Assembly: GCF_000421225.1 (NCBI RefSeq)
Contig: NZ_ATWL01000001.1
Coordinates: 62,001 to 126,000, forward strand
Direction: 5' to 3'
DNA from: Ruania albidiflava DSM 18029
Lineage (GTDB): Bacteria; Actinomycetota; Actinomycetes; Actinomycetales; Beutenbergiaceae
DNA length: 64,000 bases
The notes below the pieces were generated by a model, which saw nothing but the letters and a program-made list of their open reading frames with translations, ran no database searches and was not told the origin of the DNA. Position numbers and translations under genes: made by a program. Positions 7,375 through 15,443 of the stretch are shown in pieces. Numbering within the stretch: position 1 is the stretch's first letter; the number at the start of each line of letters is the position of its first letter.

Positions 7375-8613
7375 ATGAGCTCGACCAGGCTGCGGCCGGT
7401 GCTGCTCGGCACCGACCTGGGCATCTACGCGATGGCCCGCTCCTTCCACGAGACCTTCGGGGTGACCTCGGTGGTGGTCAGCGAGCTGCCCCGCGGCCCG
7501 GTGAACGACTCGGCCATCCTGCAGAACGTGTTCACCGGCGCCGACTCCAGCGAGGAGGACACGCTCAGCGCACTGAAGAACGTGGCCGCGCAGGAGCCGG
7601 GGAGCACCCACGTGCTGCTGGTGAACTCCGACCACCAGCTCGCCTTCGTGCTGGCGCACCGGGAGCAGCTGGAGCAGCACTACGTGGTCCCCTACGCCGA
7701 TGCGGCGGCGGTCGCCCGGTTGGCGGACAAGACCGCGATGTACCGGGTGCTCGCCGAGCTCGGCATCCCGGCGCCGGCCACTGTGCCGGTCGAACCGGGT
7801 GCCGGTGAGCAGGCCTGGCGGCAGGCTGCCGAGGGCCTGACCTACCCGATCGTGATGAAGCCGTTCGCCGGTGCAGAGTTCGAGGAGCTGGACTTCGCCG
7901 GGCACCGCAAGGTCTACCGCCTGGACGATGCCGAGGAGCTGGTCACCGAGCTGCACCGGATCGCCGCCACCGGGTACACCGGCACGATGCTGCTGCAGCA
8001 GCTCGTCCTCGGCGACGACACCTACAACCGGGTGGTGAACGTCTACCGGGACCGCCGGGGCCAGCTGACCATGGCGGCCTCCGGGCAGGTGCTGCTGGCC
8101 ATGCACCAGCCGACCTTCATCGGAAACTCAGCGATCATCATGGTCGACTACGACGAGCAGCTGATCGAACCGGTGCGCGCGGTGCTGGAAGCGGTGGATT
8201 ACCGCGGGTTCGCCAGTGTGGACTTCAAGGTGGACTCCCGCACCGGTGTGGCCTACCTGCTGGACATCAACCCCCGGCCGGGCCGCTCGCACTATTACGC
8301 CGGCGTCGGTGGGGCGTCCGCGGCACGGAGCGTGGTGGCGGACTTCGTCACCGACACCGCGCTGCCCACCCAACGGGCCACCCGACCGGGGGTGTACGCC
8401 TACATCCCCACATTCGTGCTCGGCCGCTACGTGCGCGACCGCGCACTGCTGCACCGGGTGCGAGCGGTGCTGCGCCGCCGCCGGGCGGTGCACCCGCTGG
8501 CCTATGCCGCCGATCGCAACCTCAAACGGTGGTGGTACCGGGTCTTGGCGCAGGTGAACCAGCTGCGCGGGCTGTGGCGCTACTACCGGCGGCCCACCGA
8601 CTCCGGCTTCTGA
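7375..8613 (+). CDS. ATP-grasp carboxylate-amine ligase, possibly of cell-wall crossbridge type
   Basis: 412 residues. It has a preATP-grasp N-terminal domain (about 1-115), then the ATP-grasp fold. YPIVMKPFAGAEFEEL holds the ATP-binding Lys, GFASVDFKVDSRTG precedes the metal-binding LLDINPRPGRSHYYAG with its Asp-x-Asn. The last 60 residues are Arg-rich. The family includes D-aspartate ligases that add the bridge residue to peptidoglycan precursors, and many Micrococcales have such dicarboxylate bridges; applying that here is inference. The start has a strong AGGAGG at 7361-7366. A TAGACT at 7332-7337 is a likely -10. It converges with the Usp-like gene across the hairpin at 8628-8673. Confidence 0.75.
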   Translation: MSSTRLRPVLLGTDLGIYAMARSFHETFGVTSVVVSELPRGPVNDSAILQNVFTGADSSEEDTLSALKNVAAQEPGSTHVLLVNSDHQLAFVLAHREQLEQHYVVPYADAAAVARLADKTAMYRVLAELGIPAPATVPVEPGAGEQAWRQAAEGLTYPIVMKPFAGAEFEELDFAGHRKVYRLDDAEELVTELHRIAATGYTGTMLLQQLVLGDDTYNRVVNVYRDRRGQLTMAASGQVLLAMHQPTFIGNSAIIMVDYDEQLIEPVRAVLEAVDYRGFASVDFKVDSRTGVAYLLDINPRPGRSHYYAGVGGASAARSVVADFVTDTALPTQRATRPGVYAYIPTFVLGRYVRDRALLHRVRAVLRRRRAVHPLAYAADRNLKRWWYRVLAQVNQLRGLWRYYRRPTDSGF

Positions 8614-8627
8614 CCACCCCACGTCCG

Positions 8628-8673
8628 GTCCTCATGCTGGGCGTGCGCCCTAGCGCACCCTCAGCATGACGAC
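8628..8673. terminator. Hairpin, palindromic repeat family B copy 1
   Basis: Arms at 8628-8648 and 8653-8673 (21 bases each, three mismatches) surround the loop CCTA. The arm contains TCATGCTGGGCGTGCGC, which recurs exactly in the hairpin at 57048-57097. It lies between two convergent genes, so it can serve as a two-way terminator; there is no T-run. Confidence 0.75.
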
Positions 8674-8691
8674 CCGGTGGGGGTGCTGGCG

Positions 8692-9165
8692 CTAGCCCAG
8701 CCGGTTGGTGCCGGCGTACAGGTGCAGCACCGGTAGGCCGAGCTCCTCGCGGGCCTTGGAGGCCCAGTCGGCGTGGAAGGTGTCCTCCACAGCGTGCGGC
8801 CGGGTGACCACCACGAGCTCGTCGGCACGCAGGTTGTTCACCGCCTGGGTGAGGGCCGGCAGCGGGTCGTCGGCGATCACGTGCCCGTCCGCCACCGCCC
8901 CGGCCTCGGTGAGCCGTTGCAGGGAGAGCTGCAGTGCCTCGCCGGCCTCCTGCTTGGCCTCGTCGGCACCGGGCCGGTGGGTGAGGGACTCCCATGCTTC
9001 CCGCAGCTCGAACAGGGACAGGTGGTTGATGAAGTCCGAGACCAGGTTCCTCGAGGTGTCCGCCGGCACCAGCACGTGAAAGGTGGCGTCGGGATGCAAC
9101 CCCAGGATGTTGCTGATGTCGTCAGCACGCAGGGCTTCCTCGGTGAGGACGATGATCGTGGCCAT
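8692..9165 (-). CDS. Universal-stress-protein-like protein
   Basis: 157 residues. The fold pattern suggests an alpha/beta nucleotide-binding-like protein of the Usp group: MATIIVLTEEAL, ATFHVLVPAD, ADELVVVTRPH and LGLPVLHLYAG look like the parallel strands, and there is a helical, acidic middle. The glycine-rich ATP motif (GxxGx9GS/T) of ATP-binding Usps is missing, so ATP binding is doubtful. The ATG at 9165 lies exactly six bases after TATGCT (9172-9177), another leaderless-type start. It converges with the ATP-grasp gene. The assignment is by pattern only. Confidence 0.55.
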   Translation of the reverse strand: MATIIVLTEEALRADDISNILGLHPDATFHVLVPADTSRNLVSDFINHLSLFELREAWESLTHRPGADEAKQEAGEALQLSLQRLTEAGAVADGHVIADDPLPALTQAVNNLRADELVVVTRPHAVEDTFHADWASKAREELGLPVLHLYAGTNRLG

Positions 9166-9171
9166 CCCCTG

Positions 9172-9177
9172 AGCATA
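9172..9177 (-). promoter_or_regulatory. Leaderless -10 (TATGCT) of the Usp-like gene
   Basis: TATGCT on the minus strand, then six bases (CAGGGG), then ATG at 9165. The spacing predicts that transcription starts at the A of the ATG. Confidence 0.55.
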
Positions 9178-9242
9178 GAGGTCGACGGCGGAGCCTGGGG
9201 TGGTCGGTCCGGCTCGCCCGGGCCGGTGGTGCGGCCCTAGGT

Positions 9243-9668
9243 TCAGCTGGTCGGCACCTGGGCGCCGTGGCCGGCTGCGCGGAGCGCGTCCCGGACCGTC
9301 TCGGCGGCCTGGTCCAGCTCCTCGGCCGGTGCGGGGCTGGTGGCGCCGAGGTCGAAGTCGGCGGCCGAACGGCTGGGCCAGACGTGCACGTGCGCGTGCG
9401 GCACCTCGTACCCCTGGATCAGCAACCCGATGCGGGCCGGGTCGTACGCCTGCTGCTGGGCCTTGCCGATCGTCTGCGCGACGGCGAACAGGTGCCCGGC
9501 CAGGTCGGCGGGCAGGTCCACCCAGTGGCTGATCTCCTCCCGCGGGACCACCAGCACGTGCCCGGGCTGCAGGGGTTCGATGGTCAGGAAGGCGGCGCAC
9601 CGGTCGTCGGACCAGACGAACCGGCCCGGGATCTCCCCGGCGATGATGCGGCTGAAGACGGTGGTCAT
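9243..9668 (-). CDS. HIT family nucleotide hydrolase
   Basis: 141 residues from the ATG at 9668, which has GAGGAGG upstream; an in-frame start at 9716 adds 16 residues without a site. It begins FSRIIAGEIPGRFVW, the classic Hint/PKCI start, and ends the catalytic region with HAHVHVWP (H91, H93, H95), the histidine triad. Such proteins split nucleoside phosphoramidates or dinucleotides. This is the smaller of two HIT proteins in the window (the other is at 41906-42451). It shares no operon with the iron genes downstream. Confidence 0.88.
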   Translation of the reverse strand: MTTVFSRIIAGEIPGRFVWSDDRCAAFLTIEPLQPGHVLVVPREEISHWVDLPADLAGHLFAVAQTIGKAQQQAYDPARIGLLIQGYEVPHAHVHVWPSRSAADFDLGATSPAPAEELDQAAETVRDALRAAGHGAQVPTS

Positions 9669-9749
9669 GGTCCTCCTCGGTTCCGAACTGGCTGCTTCCA
9701 CGCTAGCGGGTCGCACGCTGCCCAGCCCACGCCCACGCTGCCCCAGTCC

Positions 9750-9805
9750 CGAACGCCCGACTTCGCGACCTGGATCGTTTCAGCCGCCGCGAACCCCAGC
9801 GTTCG
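9750..9805. repeat. Palindromic intergenic repeat with CTGGATCGTTTCA core (end of iron operon)
   Basis: Imperfect 18-base arms at 9750-9767 and 9788-9805 (CGAACGC and TTCGCG ends pair) enclose a 20-base loop holding CCTGGATCGTTTCA. The same 14 bases occur in the family A copy at 50347-50360. It lies just after the 3' end of the iron ABC operon (minus strand), so it may terminate it. Confidence 0.65.
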
Positions 9806-9818
9806 CGAATGGGGTGGG

Positions 9819-10574
9819 TCAGTAGTAGACCGCCAGCGGACCGTTCGGGCCGTCGATCACCTGCACCGGCGTGTCGAACACCTCGGTGAGCACCGGTGCG
9901 GTCATCACCTGTGCGCACGGGCCGAACTCGACCACAGCGCCGTCCTTGACCGCGCAGATGTAGTCGGCGTAGTGGCTGGCGAAGTTCACGTCGTGCAGCA
10001 CGATGACGATCGTGCGGCCGAGCTCGGCCGCTGCGCGGTGCAGGTGCTTCATCATCTGCACGCTGTGACGCATGTCCAGGTTGTTCAGCGGTTCGTCCAG
10101 GAGCACGAACTCGGTGTCCTGGCAGAGCACCATCGCTACGTATGCGCGCTGCCGCTGCCCGCCGGAGAGCTCGTCCAGGTACCGGCCCTCCAGGTCGGCG
10201 AGCTCGAAGAAGTCGATCGCCTGGCTGATCATCTCCTCGTCCACAGCGGTCAGCCGACCCTTGGAGTGCGGGAACCGGCCGAAGGCCACCAGCTGGCGCA
10301 CGGTCAGCCGGGTGATGAAGTGGTTCTCCTGGCGGAGCACCGAGACCACCTTGGCGAGGTCCTTGGAGCGGGTCCGGGCCACGTCGTACCCGGCGATCTC
10401 GATCGTGCCGGCGTCCAGACCGAGCAACCGTCCGATCAGGGTGAGCAACGTGGACTTCCCGGCACCGTTGGGTCCGATCAGCGCGGTGATCCCACCGGCG
10501 GGGATCGCCAGGTCGACCGGGCCGATGCGTACCTCGCTGGTGTAGTCCTTGCGTACGCCGTCGAGAGTGATCAC
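9819..10574 (-). CDS. Ferric-siderophore ABC transporter ATPase
   Basis: 251 residues, the cytoplasmic ATPase of the iron uptake system encoded upstream. Walker A is GPNGAGKST (residues 34-42), the signature is LSGGQRQRAYVAM, Walker B is TEFVLLDEPLNNLD, and the switch His lies in VLHDVNFA. The pattern matches the FepC/FecE group. It is the last gene of the operon; its ATG overlaps the stop of the permease by four bases. An inverted repeat lies behind the 3' end. Confidence 0.92.
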   Translation of the reverse strand: MITLDGVRKDYTSEVRIGPVDLAIPAGGITALIGPNGAGKSTLLTLIGRLLGLDAGTIEIAGYDVARTRSKDLAKVVSVLRQENHFITRLTVRQLVAFGRFPHSKGRLTAVDEEMISQAIDFFELADLEGRYLDELSGGQRQRAYVAMVLCQDTEFVLLDEPLNNLDMRHSVQMMKHLHRAAAELGRTIVIVLHDVNFASHYADYICAVKDGAVVEFGPCAQVMTAPVLTEVFDTPVQVIDGPNGPLAVYY

Positions 10575-11623
10575 AGGCGCCCCTTTCGGAGGATGACGAC
10601 CAGGAAGGTCACACCGCCCACCAGCTCGATGATGATGGAGACCACGCCCTGGGCGTAGAACAGGTTCTTCATCACGAAGTAGGCCCCGGACAGCACCACG
10701 AAGCCGGTGAGCACCGCGACCGGGAGCACGTGCCGGTGGTCGTGCGTGTCGGCGAACTGGTAGGCGAGGGTGGCGACCAGGAAACCGAGGAACGTCATCG
10801 GTCCGACCAGGGCGGTGGAGGTGGCCATCAGCACCGCCACCAGCACCAGCACCACGACGAGCTCACGGCGGTGGTTCAGGCCGAGCCCGGTGGTCACGTC
10901 CCGGCCCAGGGCCATCACGTTCAGCCGGCGGGCCCGGCGCCAGAGCAGCAGCCCGGCGCCGGCGGCGAGCGGTACGGCGATCGGCAGGTAGTCGGCATCG
11001 GCACTGGAGATCGAGCCGAACAGGCGTGCGGTGAGGAGGTCGAACTCGCTCGGGGTGAGCAGGCGCTGCAGGAACGTGGACACCGATCCCAGACCGGCAC
11101 CGATGATGATGCCGATGAGCAGCAGCACGTGCAGGTTCCCGTGCTTGCCGGAGAGCAGCCAACCGTAGAGCGCCACCGCCAGGCCCACCATGAGCACGAT
11201 CTGACCGATGAACTGTGGCACGCCGGTGAGCATGGTCAGCCCGGTGGCGCCGAGCAGGTAGATCGCCCCGGTCTGCACCGCCACGTACAGGGACTCGAAC
11301 CCGAGGATCGAGGGGGTGACGATCCGGTTCGTGGTGACAGTCTGGAAGGCGACCGTGGCCATCGCCTGGCAGAACGCCACGATGAGCATGACCAGCACGT
11401 TCTTGCTGCGCAGCGCCACGATCCGCCAGAACCCTGCGGTGCCCACCGGCATCGGGTTGTCCCAGACGACCAGGGCGATGCCGAACGCGGCTGCCAAGAG
11501 CGCCAACCCGATCAGCACCAGCCAGTAGCGTCGCGCCCGGCGGGTGCCGGGGAGCGCTGCGGAGGTGCGCACCGTCCTGGGTGGGGTCGGGGTCGCGCGC
11601 ACGGCGGTGGTCAGCTCAGCCAT
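10571..11623 (-). CDS. Iron-siderophore ABC permease (FecCD/BtuC type)
   Basis: 350 residues and about nine to ten hydrophobic helices after a 30-residue cytoplasmic N-terminus rich in Thr and Pro. Family marks are NRIVTPSILGFESLY near the N-terminal third and VGPMTFLGFLVATLAYQF (in the helix that contacts the ATPase) near the C-terminus. It forms a heterodimeric channel with the permease upstream, whose stop it overlaps by eight bases. It is downstream of the IdeR-type box at 13679-13697 and is probably induced by iron lack. Confidence 0.9.
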   Translation of the reverse strand: MAELTTAVRATPTPPRTVRTSAALPGTRRARRYWLVLIGLALLAAAFGIALVVWDNPMPVGTAGFWRIVALRSKNVLVMLIVAFCQAMATVAFQTVTTNRIVTPSILGFESLYVAVQTGAIYLLGATGLTMLTGVPQFIGQIVLMVGLAVALYGWLLSGKHGNLHVLLLIGIIIGAGLGSVSTFLQRLLTPSEFDLLTARLFGSISSADADYLPIAVPLAAGAGLLLWRRARRLNVMALGRDVTTGLGLNHRRELVVVLVLVAVLMATSTALVGPMTFLGFLVATLAYQFADTHDHRHVLPVAVLTGFVVLSGAYFVMKNLFYAQGVVSIIIELVGGVTFLVVILRKGRL

Positions 11624-12599
11624 GGCGCCGCTGCCTGAGGATCAGGATGATGAACACCGCCGCACCGACCACACCGAGGATGAGGGAGACCGGTACCTCG
11701 AAGGGCATGATGATGGTGCGCCCGATCAGGTCGCACACGGTGACGATGGCGATCCCGAGCAGGCACACCCAGGGCAGGTTGGACCGCAGGTCGTCACCGC
11801 GGACCATGGACACGATGTTCGGCACGATCAGCCCGAGGAACGGCAGGTTGCCGACCACCACGGTGACCACCCCGGTCGCCAGGGCGATCAGCACTGTGCC
11901 CAGCAGCACCACACGTTGGTAGCTGACGCCGACCGTGGTGGCGATCTCCTCGCCGAGGCCCGCGACGGTGAACCGGTCCGCCACCAGGAACACCACCACG
12001 CCGACTGCGGCCACGATCCACAGCGGCTCGTACTGCCCGCGCAGCACTGTGGTGAAGCTCCCGGCGAACCAGATGCCGAGGTTCTGCAGCATGTCGGTCT
12101 GCAGCGCGACGAAGGTGGAGACCGAGCCGACCACGGCGCCGAGCATGATGCCGACGATCGGCACGATCAGCGAGGACCGCAGCGACACCTGCCGGAGGAA
12201 CGCGAAGAACAGCATGGTGCCCAGGAAGGCGGCGATCACAGCGCCGCTCATCCGCGTCAGGATGCTGGCCGAGGGAAACAGGATCATCGTCACCAGCAGC
12301 CCCAGTCCCGCCCACTCGGTGGTGCCGGTGGTCGTGGGCTCCACGAACCGGTTCTGGGTGAGCAGCTGCATCACCAGCCCGCACATCGACATCGCCGCAC
12401 CGGCCAGCACCAGGGCGATGGTCCGCGGGATGCGGGTGATGGCGAACATCTGGCTGCCGTCCTCGGCTCCGAAGACGTCGTAGACGCCGATGAGCAGCGA
12501 GCCGACCAGCAGCGCCAGCACGGCCAAGGTCCCCAGCAGCAGCTTCCAGTCGAAGAGCGTGCGGGATCCCGGCCGTGCTGGCGTCACTGCAGTCGTCAT
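11616..12599 (-). CDS. Iron-siderophore ABC permease (FecCD/BtuC type)
   Basis: 327 residues with about nine transmembrane helices. NRFVEPTTTGTTEWAGLG and VGNLPFLGLIVPNIVSMVRG are the typical FecCD substrate-path and ATPase-contact segments. It is the second gene of the operon, five bases after the stop of the binding protein, and overlaps the next permease by eight bases. The two permeases are distinct genes, as in Fep and Fec systems, not one homodimer. Confidence 0.9.
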   Translation of the reverse strand: MTTAVTPARPGSRTLFDWKLLLGTLAVLALLVGSLLIGVYDVFGAEDGSQMFAITRIPRTIALVLAGAAMSMCGLVMQLLTQNRFVEPTTTGTTEWAGLGLLVTMILFPSASILTRMSGAVIAAFLGTMLFFAFLRQVSLRSSLIVPIVGIMLGAVVGSVSTFVALQTDMLQNLGIWFAGSFTTVLRGQYEPLWIVAAVGVVVFLVADRFTVAGLGEEIATTVGVSYQRVVLLGTVLIALATGVVTVVVGNLPFLGLIVPNIVSMVRGDDLRSNLPWVCLLGIAIVTVCDLIGRTIIMPFEVPVSLILGVVGAAVFIILILRQRRHG

Positions 12600-12604
12600 C
12601 AGGG

Positions 12605-13609
12605 TCAGCTCGCGGCCTCGAAGGCGTCGGCCAAGGTGTTGAAGAACTCCGTGTAGGTCTGGATGCCCTCGTTGGTGTAGGTGTCCGCGGGCATGTACAC
12701 GATCTGGTCGGACTGCACTGCGGTGACGTTCGTCAGCGCTGCCGAGCCCTCCAGGACCTCGGCTGCCGGGGTGTACTCCGGGTCGTCCGCCATGACGGCC
12801 GCATCCCGGTCCATCACCAGGATCCAGTCCGGGTCGGAGTCGGCGATCGCCTCCACGGAGATCTCGTCTCCCTGGTGGTCGGTGCTGGCGTCCTCCACCT
12901 CCAGGGCAGGGGTGAGGTCCAGGATGTCGAACACCGGACCGAGGGTACGCCCCTCACCCGGAGCGGAGTAGCCGATCTGGCCACCGGAGGTGATCACCGC
13001 CATCACCGTGCTCTGGCCGTCATAGGCAGCACTCGCCCGTTCGATCGCGGCCTCGAAGTCTTCGACCAGGGTCTGCGCCTCGTCCTGCTTGTCGAACACC
13101 TCACCGAGCACGGTCACCTGCCGGGCGAGCTCGGTGTCGAACGGCTCGCCCTCGCGCGGGTCCAGCTCCAGGATGGTGGCCTCCGGCACCAGCTCGACGA
13201 AGTCGTCGTGGTACTGGGAGAACCGCTGGCCGTTGACGATCAGGTCGGGCTCGGCCGCGACGACCGCTTCCAGGTCCGGTTCCCGGTGGCTGCCCAGGTC
13301 CACGATCGAGTCGTCCTCGGTGTACGGGATCGTGCTGGGCATCAAGGACACGGCTCCGGCGGAGAGCTCCACGCCCCAGTCCGAGAGTGTCTCGAACGTG
13401 CGGTTGTCGGTGGCGACGACGGAGGTCGGTGGCGAGGGCACGGTCTGGGTGCCGTTGTTGTCCTCGACCTCGATGGTGGCACCCTGCTCGGTGCTCGCCG
13501 ACTGCCCGCCACAGGCGGCCACGGCGAGCACAGCACCGGCAGCGGTGGCCGCGAGCAGGGCGCGGGTAGTGCGAGCGGCACGAGGGCCACGGAGGGGGTT
13601 CGATGGCAT
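12605..13609 (-). CDS. Siderophore-binding lipoprotein
   Basis: 334 residues. An Arg-rich start and hydrophobic stretch lead to the lipobox LAVAACGG, with lipidation at about C33, so the protein is anchored outside the membrane. The mature part is the periplasmic-binding fold of iron-siderophore receptors: VVATDNRTFETLSDWGVEL, then EPDLIVNGQRFSQYHDD, and a long linking helix. It delivers the ferric complex to the two permeases. AAGGA precedes the ATG at 13609. The iron box lies about 70 bases upstream. The siderophore itself cannot be told, and no synthesis genes are in the window. Confidence 0.9.
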   Translation of the reverse strand: MPSNPLRGPRAARTTRALLAATAAGAVLAVAACGGQSASTEQGATIEVEDNNGTQTVPSPPTSVVATDNRTFETLSDWGVELSAGAVSLMPSTIPYTEDDSIVDLGSHREPDLEAVVAAEPDLIVNGQRFSQYHDDFVELVPEATILELDPREGEPFDTELARQVTVLGEVFDKQDEAQTLVEDFEAAIERASAAYDGQSTVMAVITSGGQIGYSAPGEGRTLGPVFDILDLTPALEVEDASTDHQGDEISVEAIADSDPDWILVMDRDAAVMADDPEYTPAAEVLEGSAALTNVTAVQSDQIVYMPADTYTNEGIQTYTEFFNTLADAFEAAS

Positions 13610-13678
13610 GGTGATCCTTCACTGAGCATGCGGACGGGTCCAGGGGCTGCCCTGGACGGAACATCTCCACCCTAGAGG

Positions 13679-13697
13679 TGAGCGTAGGCTTACCTTA
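13679..13697. promoter_or_regulatory. IdeR/DtxR-type iron box
   Basis: TGAGCGTAGGCTTACCTTA matches 14 of 19 positions of the DtxR/IdeR consensus TTAGGTTAGGCTAACCTAA, with the central TAGGCT and ACCT intact. It lies between the siderophore-binding gene (minus) and pabC (plus), 70 bases from the first and 62 from the second. Iron-loaded repressor would block the uptake operon. Confidence 0.75.
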
Positions 13698-13746
13698 CTG
13701 GTTCTCAGATGAATTTGATCACATCACCATGTCATAAACCGGGGCC

Positions 13747-13752
13747 TATCCT
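13747..13752 (+). promoter_or_regulatory. Leaderless -10 (TATCCT) of pabC
   Basis: TATCCT is followed by six bases (GCTGTT) and the GTG start at 13759. There is no purine-rich ribosome site, so a leaderless mRNA is expected. Confidence 0.6.
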
Positions 13753-13758
13753 GCTGTT

Positions 13759-14658
13759 GTGTCTCACACCACGAACACCTCTGCACCGCCTGTGCTGCTG
13801 CTGGTCGATGCGCCGACAGTCGCCGAACCGGCACGTGCCCCGGGATTCCGTGCCGCGGACCCGCACGCGCCGCAGGTCCAGGTCACCGACCTGGGCGTCA
13901 GCCGAGGTGATGGTGTGTTCGAGACGATCGGCGTGGTCGCTGGGCGACCGCTGCAGCTCGAGCCGCACCTGACGCGGCTGACACACTCCGCAGCAGTGCT
14001 CGACCTGCCCGCACCTCGCGCCGACGTCTGGCGTGCTGCAGTGCTCGCGGCGATCGGGGCAGCCGGTGGCGGCGACCTGTCGGTGAAGACTGTGCTCACC
14101 CGTGGGGTGGAGGGCACCGACCGGTGCACCGGGTGGGTGCTGGCCACCGCCGCACCGGACATGACCCGCGCGCGGCAGCATGGGCTGCGTGTGGTCACCC
14201 TGGACCGGGGGTACTCCTCGGACGTGGCGGTCACCTCCCCGTGGCTGCTGCAAGGAGCCAAGTACACCTCCTATGCGGTGAACATGGCTGCCCTGCGCGA
14301 GGCGCGCTCTCGCGGCGCCGACGACGTGATCTTCACCAGCACCGACGGCTACGTGCTCGAGGGCCCCACCGCCAGCGTGGTGCTGCGTGCAGCCGAGACG
14401 CTCATCACCCCCGCCACCGACCAGGGCATCCTGGCCGGCACCACCCAGTCGGAGGTGTTCACCTTCGCCGCCTCGCGAGGGATGCGCACCGAGGCCCGCC
14501 CGGTCCCGGTGGCCGAGCTGGAACATGCCGAGCAGGTCTGGCTGTGCTCGAGCGTTCGGTTGTGCGCCCCGGTGCGCAGCCTGGACGGACGAGAGCTCAC
14601 CGTGGACCGAGAGCTGACCGAGGCGCTGCTGGCGCACCTTGCCGGACGTGGAGAGTGA
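13759..14658 (+). CDS. pabC: Aminodeoxychorismate lyase-like class IV PLP enzyme
   Basis: 299 residues, PLP fold-type IV. The PLP-binding Lys is K168 in LLQGAKYTSYAVN, and the cofactor-phosphate region is GYVLEGPTASVV followed by GILAGTTQSEVF. GDGVFETIGVVAG near the N-terminus is typical of the family. Branched-chain aminotransferases and D-amino-acid aminotransferases share the fold. The 4-amino-4-deoxychorismate lyase role (pABA for folate) is favoured because it lacks the extra N-terminal segment of IlvE and because a pabB gene lies at 26026-27144. The start is GTG with a leaderless-type promoter. The fructosamine kinase follows with a GTGA overlap. Confidence 0.72.
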   Translation: MSHTTNTSAPPVLLLVDAPTVAEPARAPGFRAADPHAPQVQVTDLGVSRGDGVFETIGVVAGRPLQLEPHLTRLTHSAAVLDLPAPRADVWRAAVLAAIGAAGGGDLSVKTVLTRGVEGTDRCTGWVLATAAPDMTRARQHGLRVVTLDRGYSSDVAVTSPWLLQGAKYTSYAVNMAALREARSRGADDVIFTSTDGYVLEGPTASVVLRAAETLITPATDQGILAGTTQSEVFTFAASRGMRTEARPVPVAELEHAEQVWLCSSVRLCAPVRSLDGRELTVDRELTEALLAHLAGRGE

Positions 14659-15443
14659 GGCCGGTGGCCCAGACCTACACCAAGTCCGACGCCCAGGCCC
14701 CGACGGGCTTCTTCGCCACCGAGGCTGCTGGACTGCGGTGGCTGGCCGCCGCCGGCGGCGCACCGGTGGTCGGGGTGCACACGGTCTCAGACACCGAGCT
14801 GGTGCTGGACCGGCTGCACCCGGTACGCCCCACCCCGGGCGCAGCGCGGAACTTCGGGCGCGGCCTGGCCCGCACCCATGCGGCCGGGGCGGACTCCTTC
14901 GGGGCGCTGCCGCCGGGCGCGGCCGGCTACTGGTTCGGCCCGCTGTCCGACCCGCTGCCGTTACCGGAGGCGACCGCTGCTGCCTTCGGGGAGTTCTACG
15001 CCCAGGCGCGGGTGTGGCCGTTGACCGAGCGGTGCCGCCAGTCCGGGGCGATCGGCCAGCCACTCGCCACCGGGCTGCAGGAAGTGTGCCGTCAGCTGCG
15101 CGACGGGCGTTGGGACGAGGCTGCTGGGGCACCGGTGCGACCGGCACGGCTGCACGGAGACCTGTGGTCCGGCAACCTGATGTGGACCACCGACGGTGTG
15201 GTGCTCATCGACCCGGCGGCCTGCGGCGGGCACCCGGAGGCGGACCTGGCGATGCTGGAGCTCTTCGGCGCGCCGCACCTGGAGGAGATCCTGGCTGGGT
15301 ACGGCGAGGTGGCCGAGCTGGCGCCGGACTGGCGGGCCCGGATCGGGCTGCACCAGCTGTTCCCGCTGCTCGTGCACGCCTTGCTGTTCGGCGGCAGCTA
15401 CGCCTCTGCCACCGGTGCTGCCGTGGACCAGCTGCTGGGCTGA
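14655..15443 (+). CDS. Fructosamine/ketosamine-3-kinase family protein
   Basis: About 262 residues. The family start is TYTKSDAQAPTGFFATEAAG, and the kinase centre is LHGDLWSGNLMW (catalytic Asp and Asn) followed by VLIDPAACGGHPEADLAML with the metal-binding Asp. Members phosphorylate glycated amines so that the sugar falls off and the protein or amino acid is repaired. The GTG at 14655 overlaps the pabC stop; a GTG at 14664 preceded by GAGG is an equal candidate. The 3' end overlaps treZ on the other strand by 46 bases, so the last 15 codons of each gene are read on both strands. Confidence 0.88.
   Translation: MRPVAQTYTKSDAQAPTGFFATEAAGLRWLAAAGGAPVVGVHTVSDTELVLDRLHPVRPTPGAARNFGRGLARTHAAGADSFGALPPGAAGYWFGPLSDPLPLPEATAAAFGEFYAQARVWPLTERCRQSGAIGQPLATGLQEVCRQLRDGRWDEAAGAPVRPARLHGDLWSGNLMWTTDGVVLIDPAACGGHPEADLAMLELFGAPHLEEILAGYGEVAELAPDWRARIGLHQLFPLLVHALLFGGSYASATGAAVDQLLG

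Noticed and set aside
13747-13758. A usual -35 (TTGATC at 13715-13720) for pabC
   Set aside because: The spacer to TATCCT would be 26 bases, too long for a working promoter.
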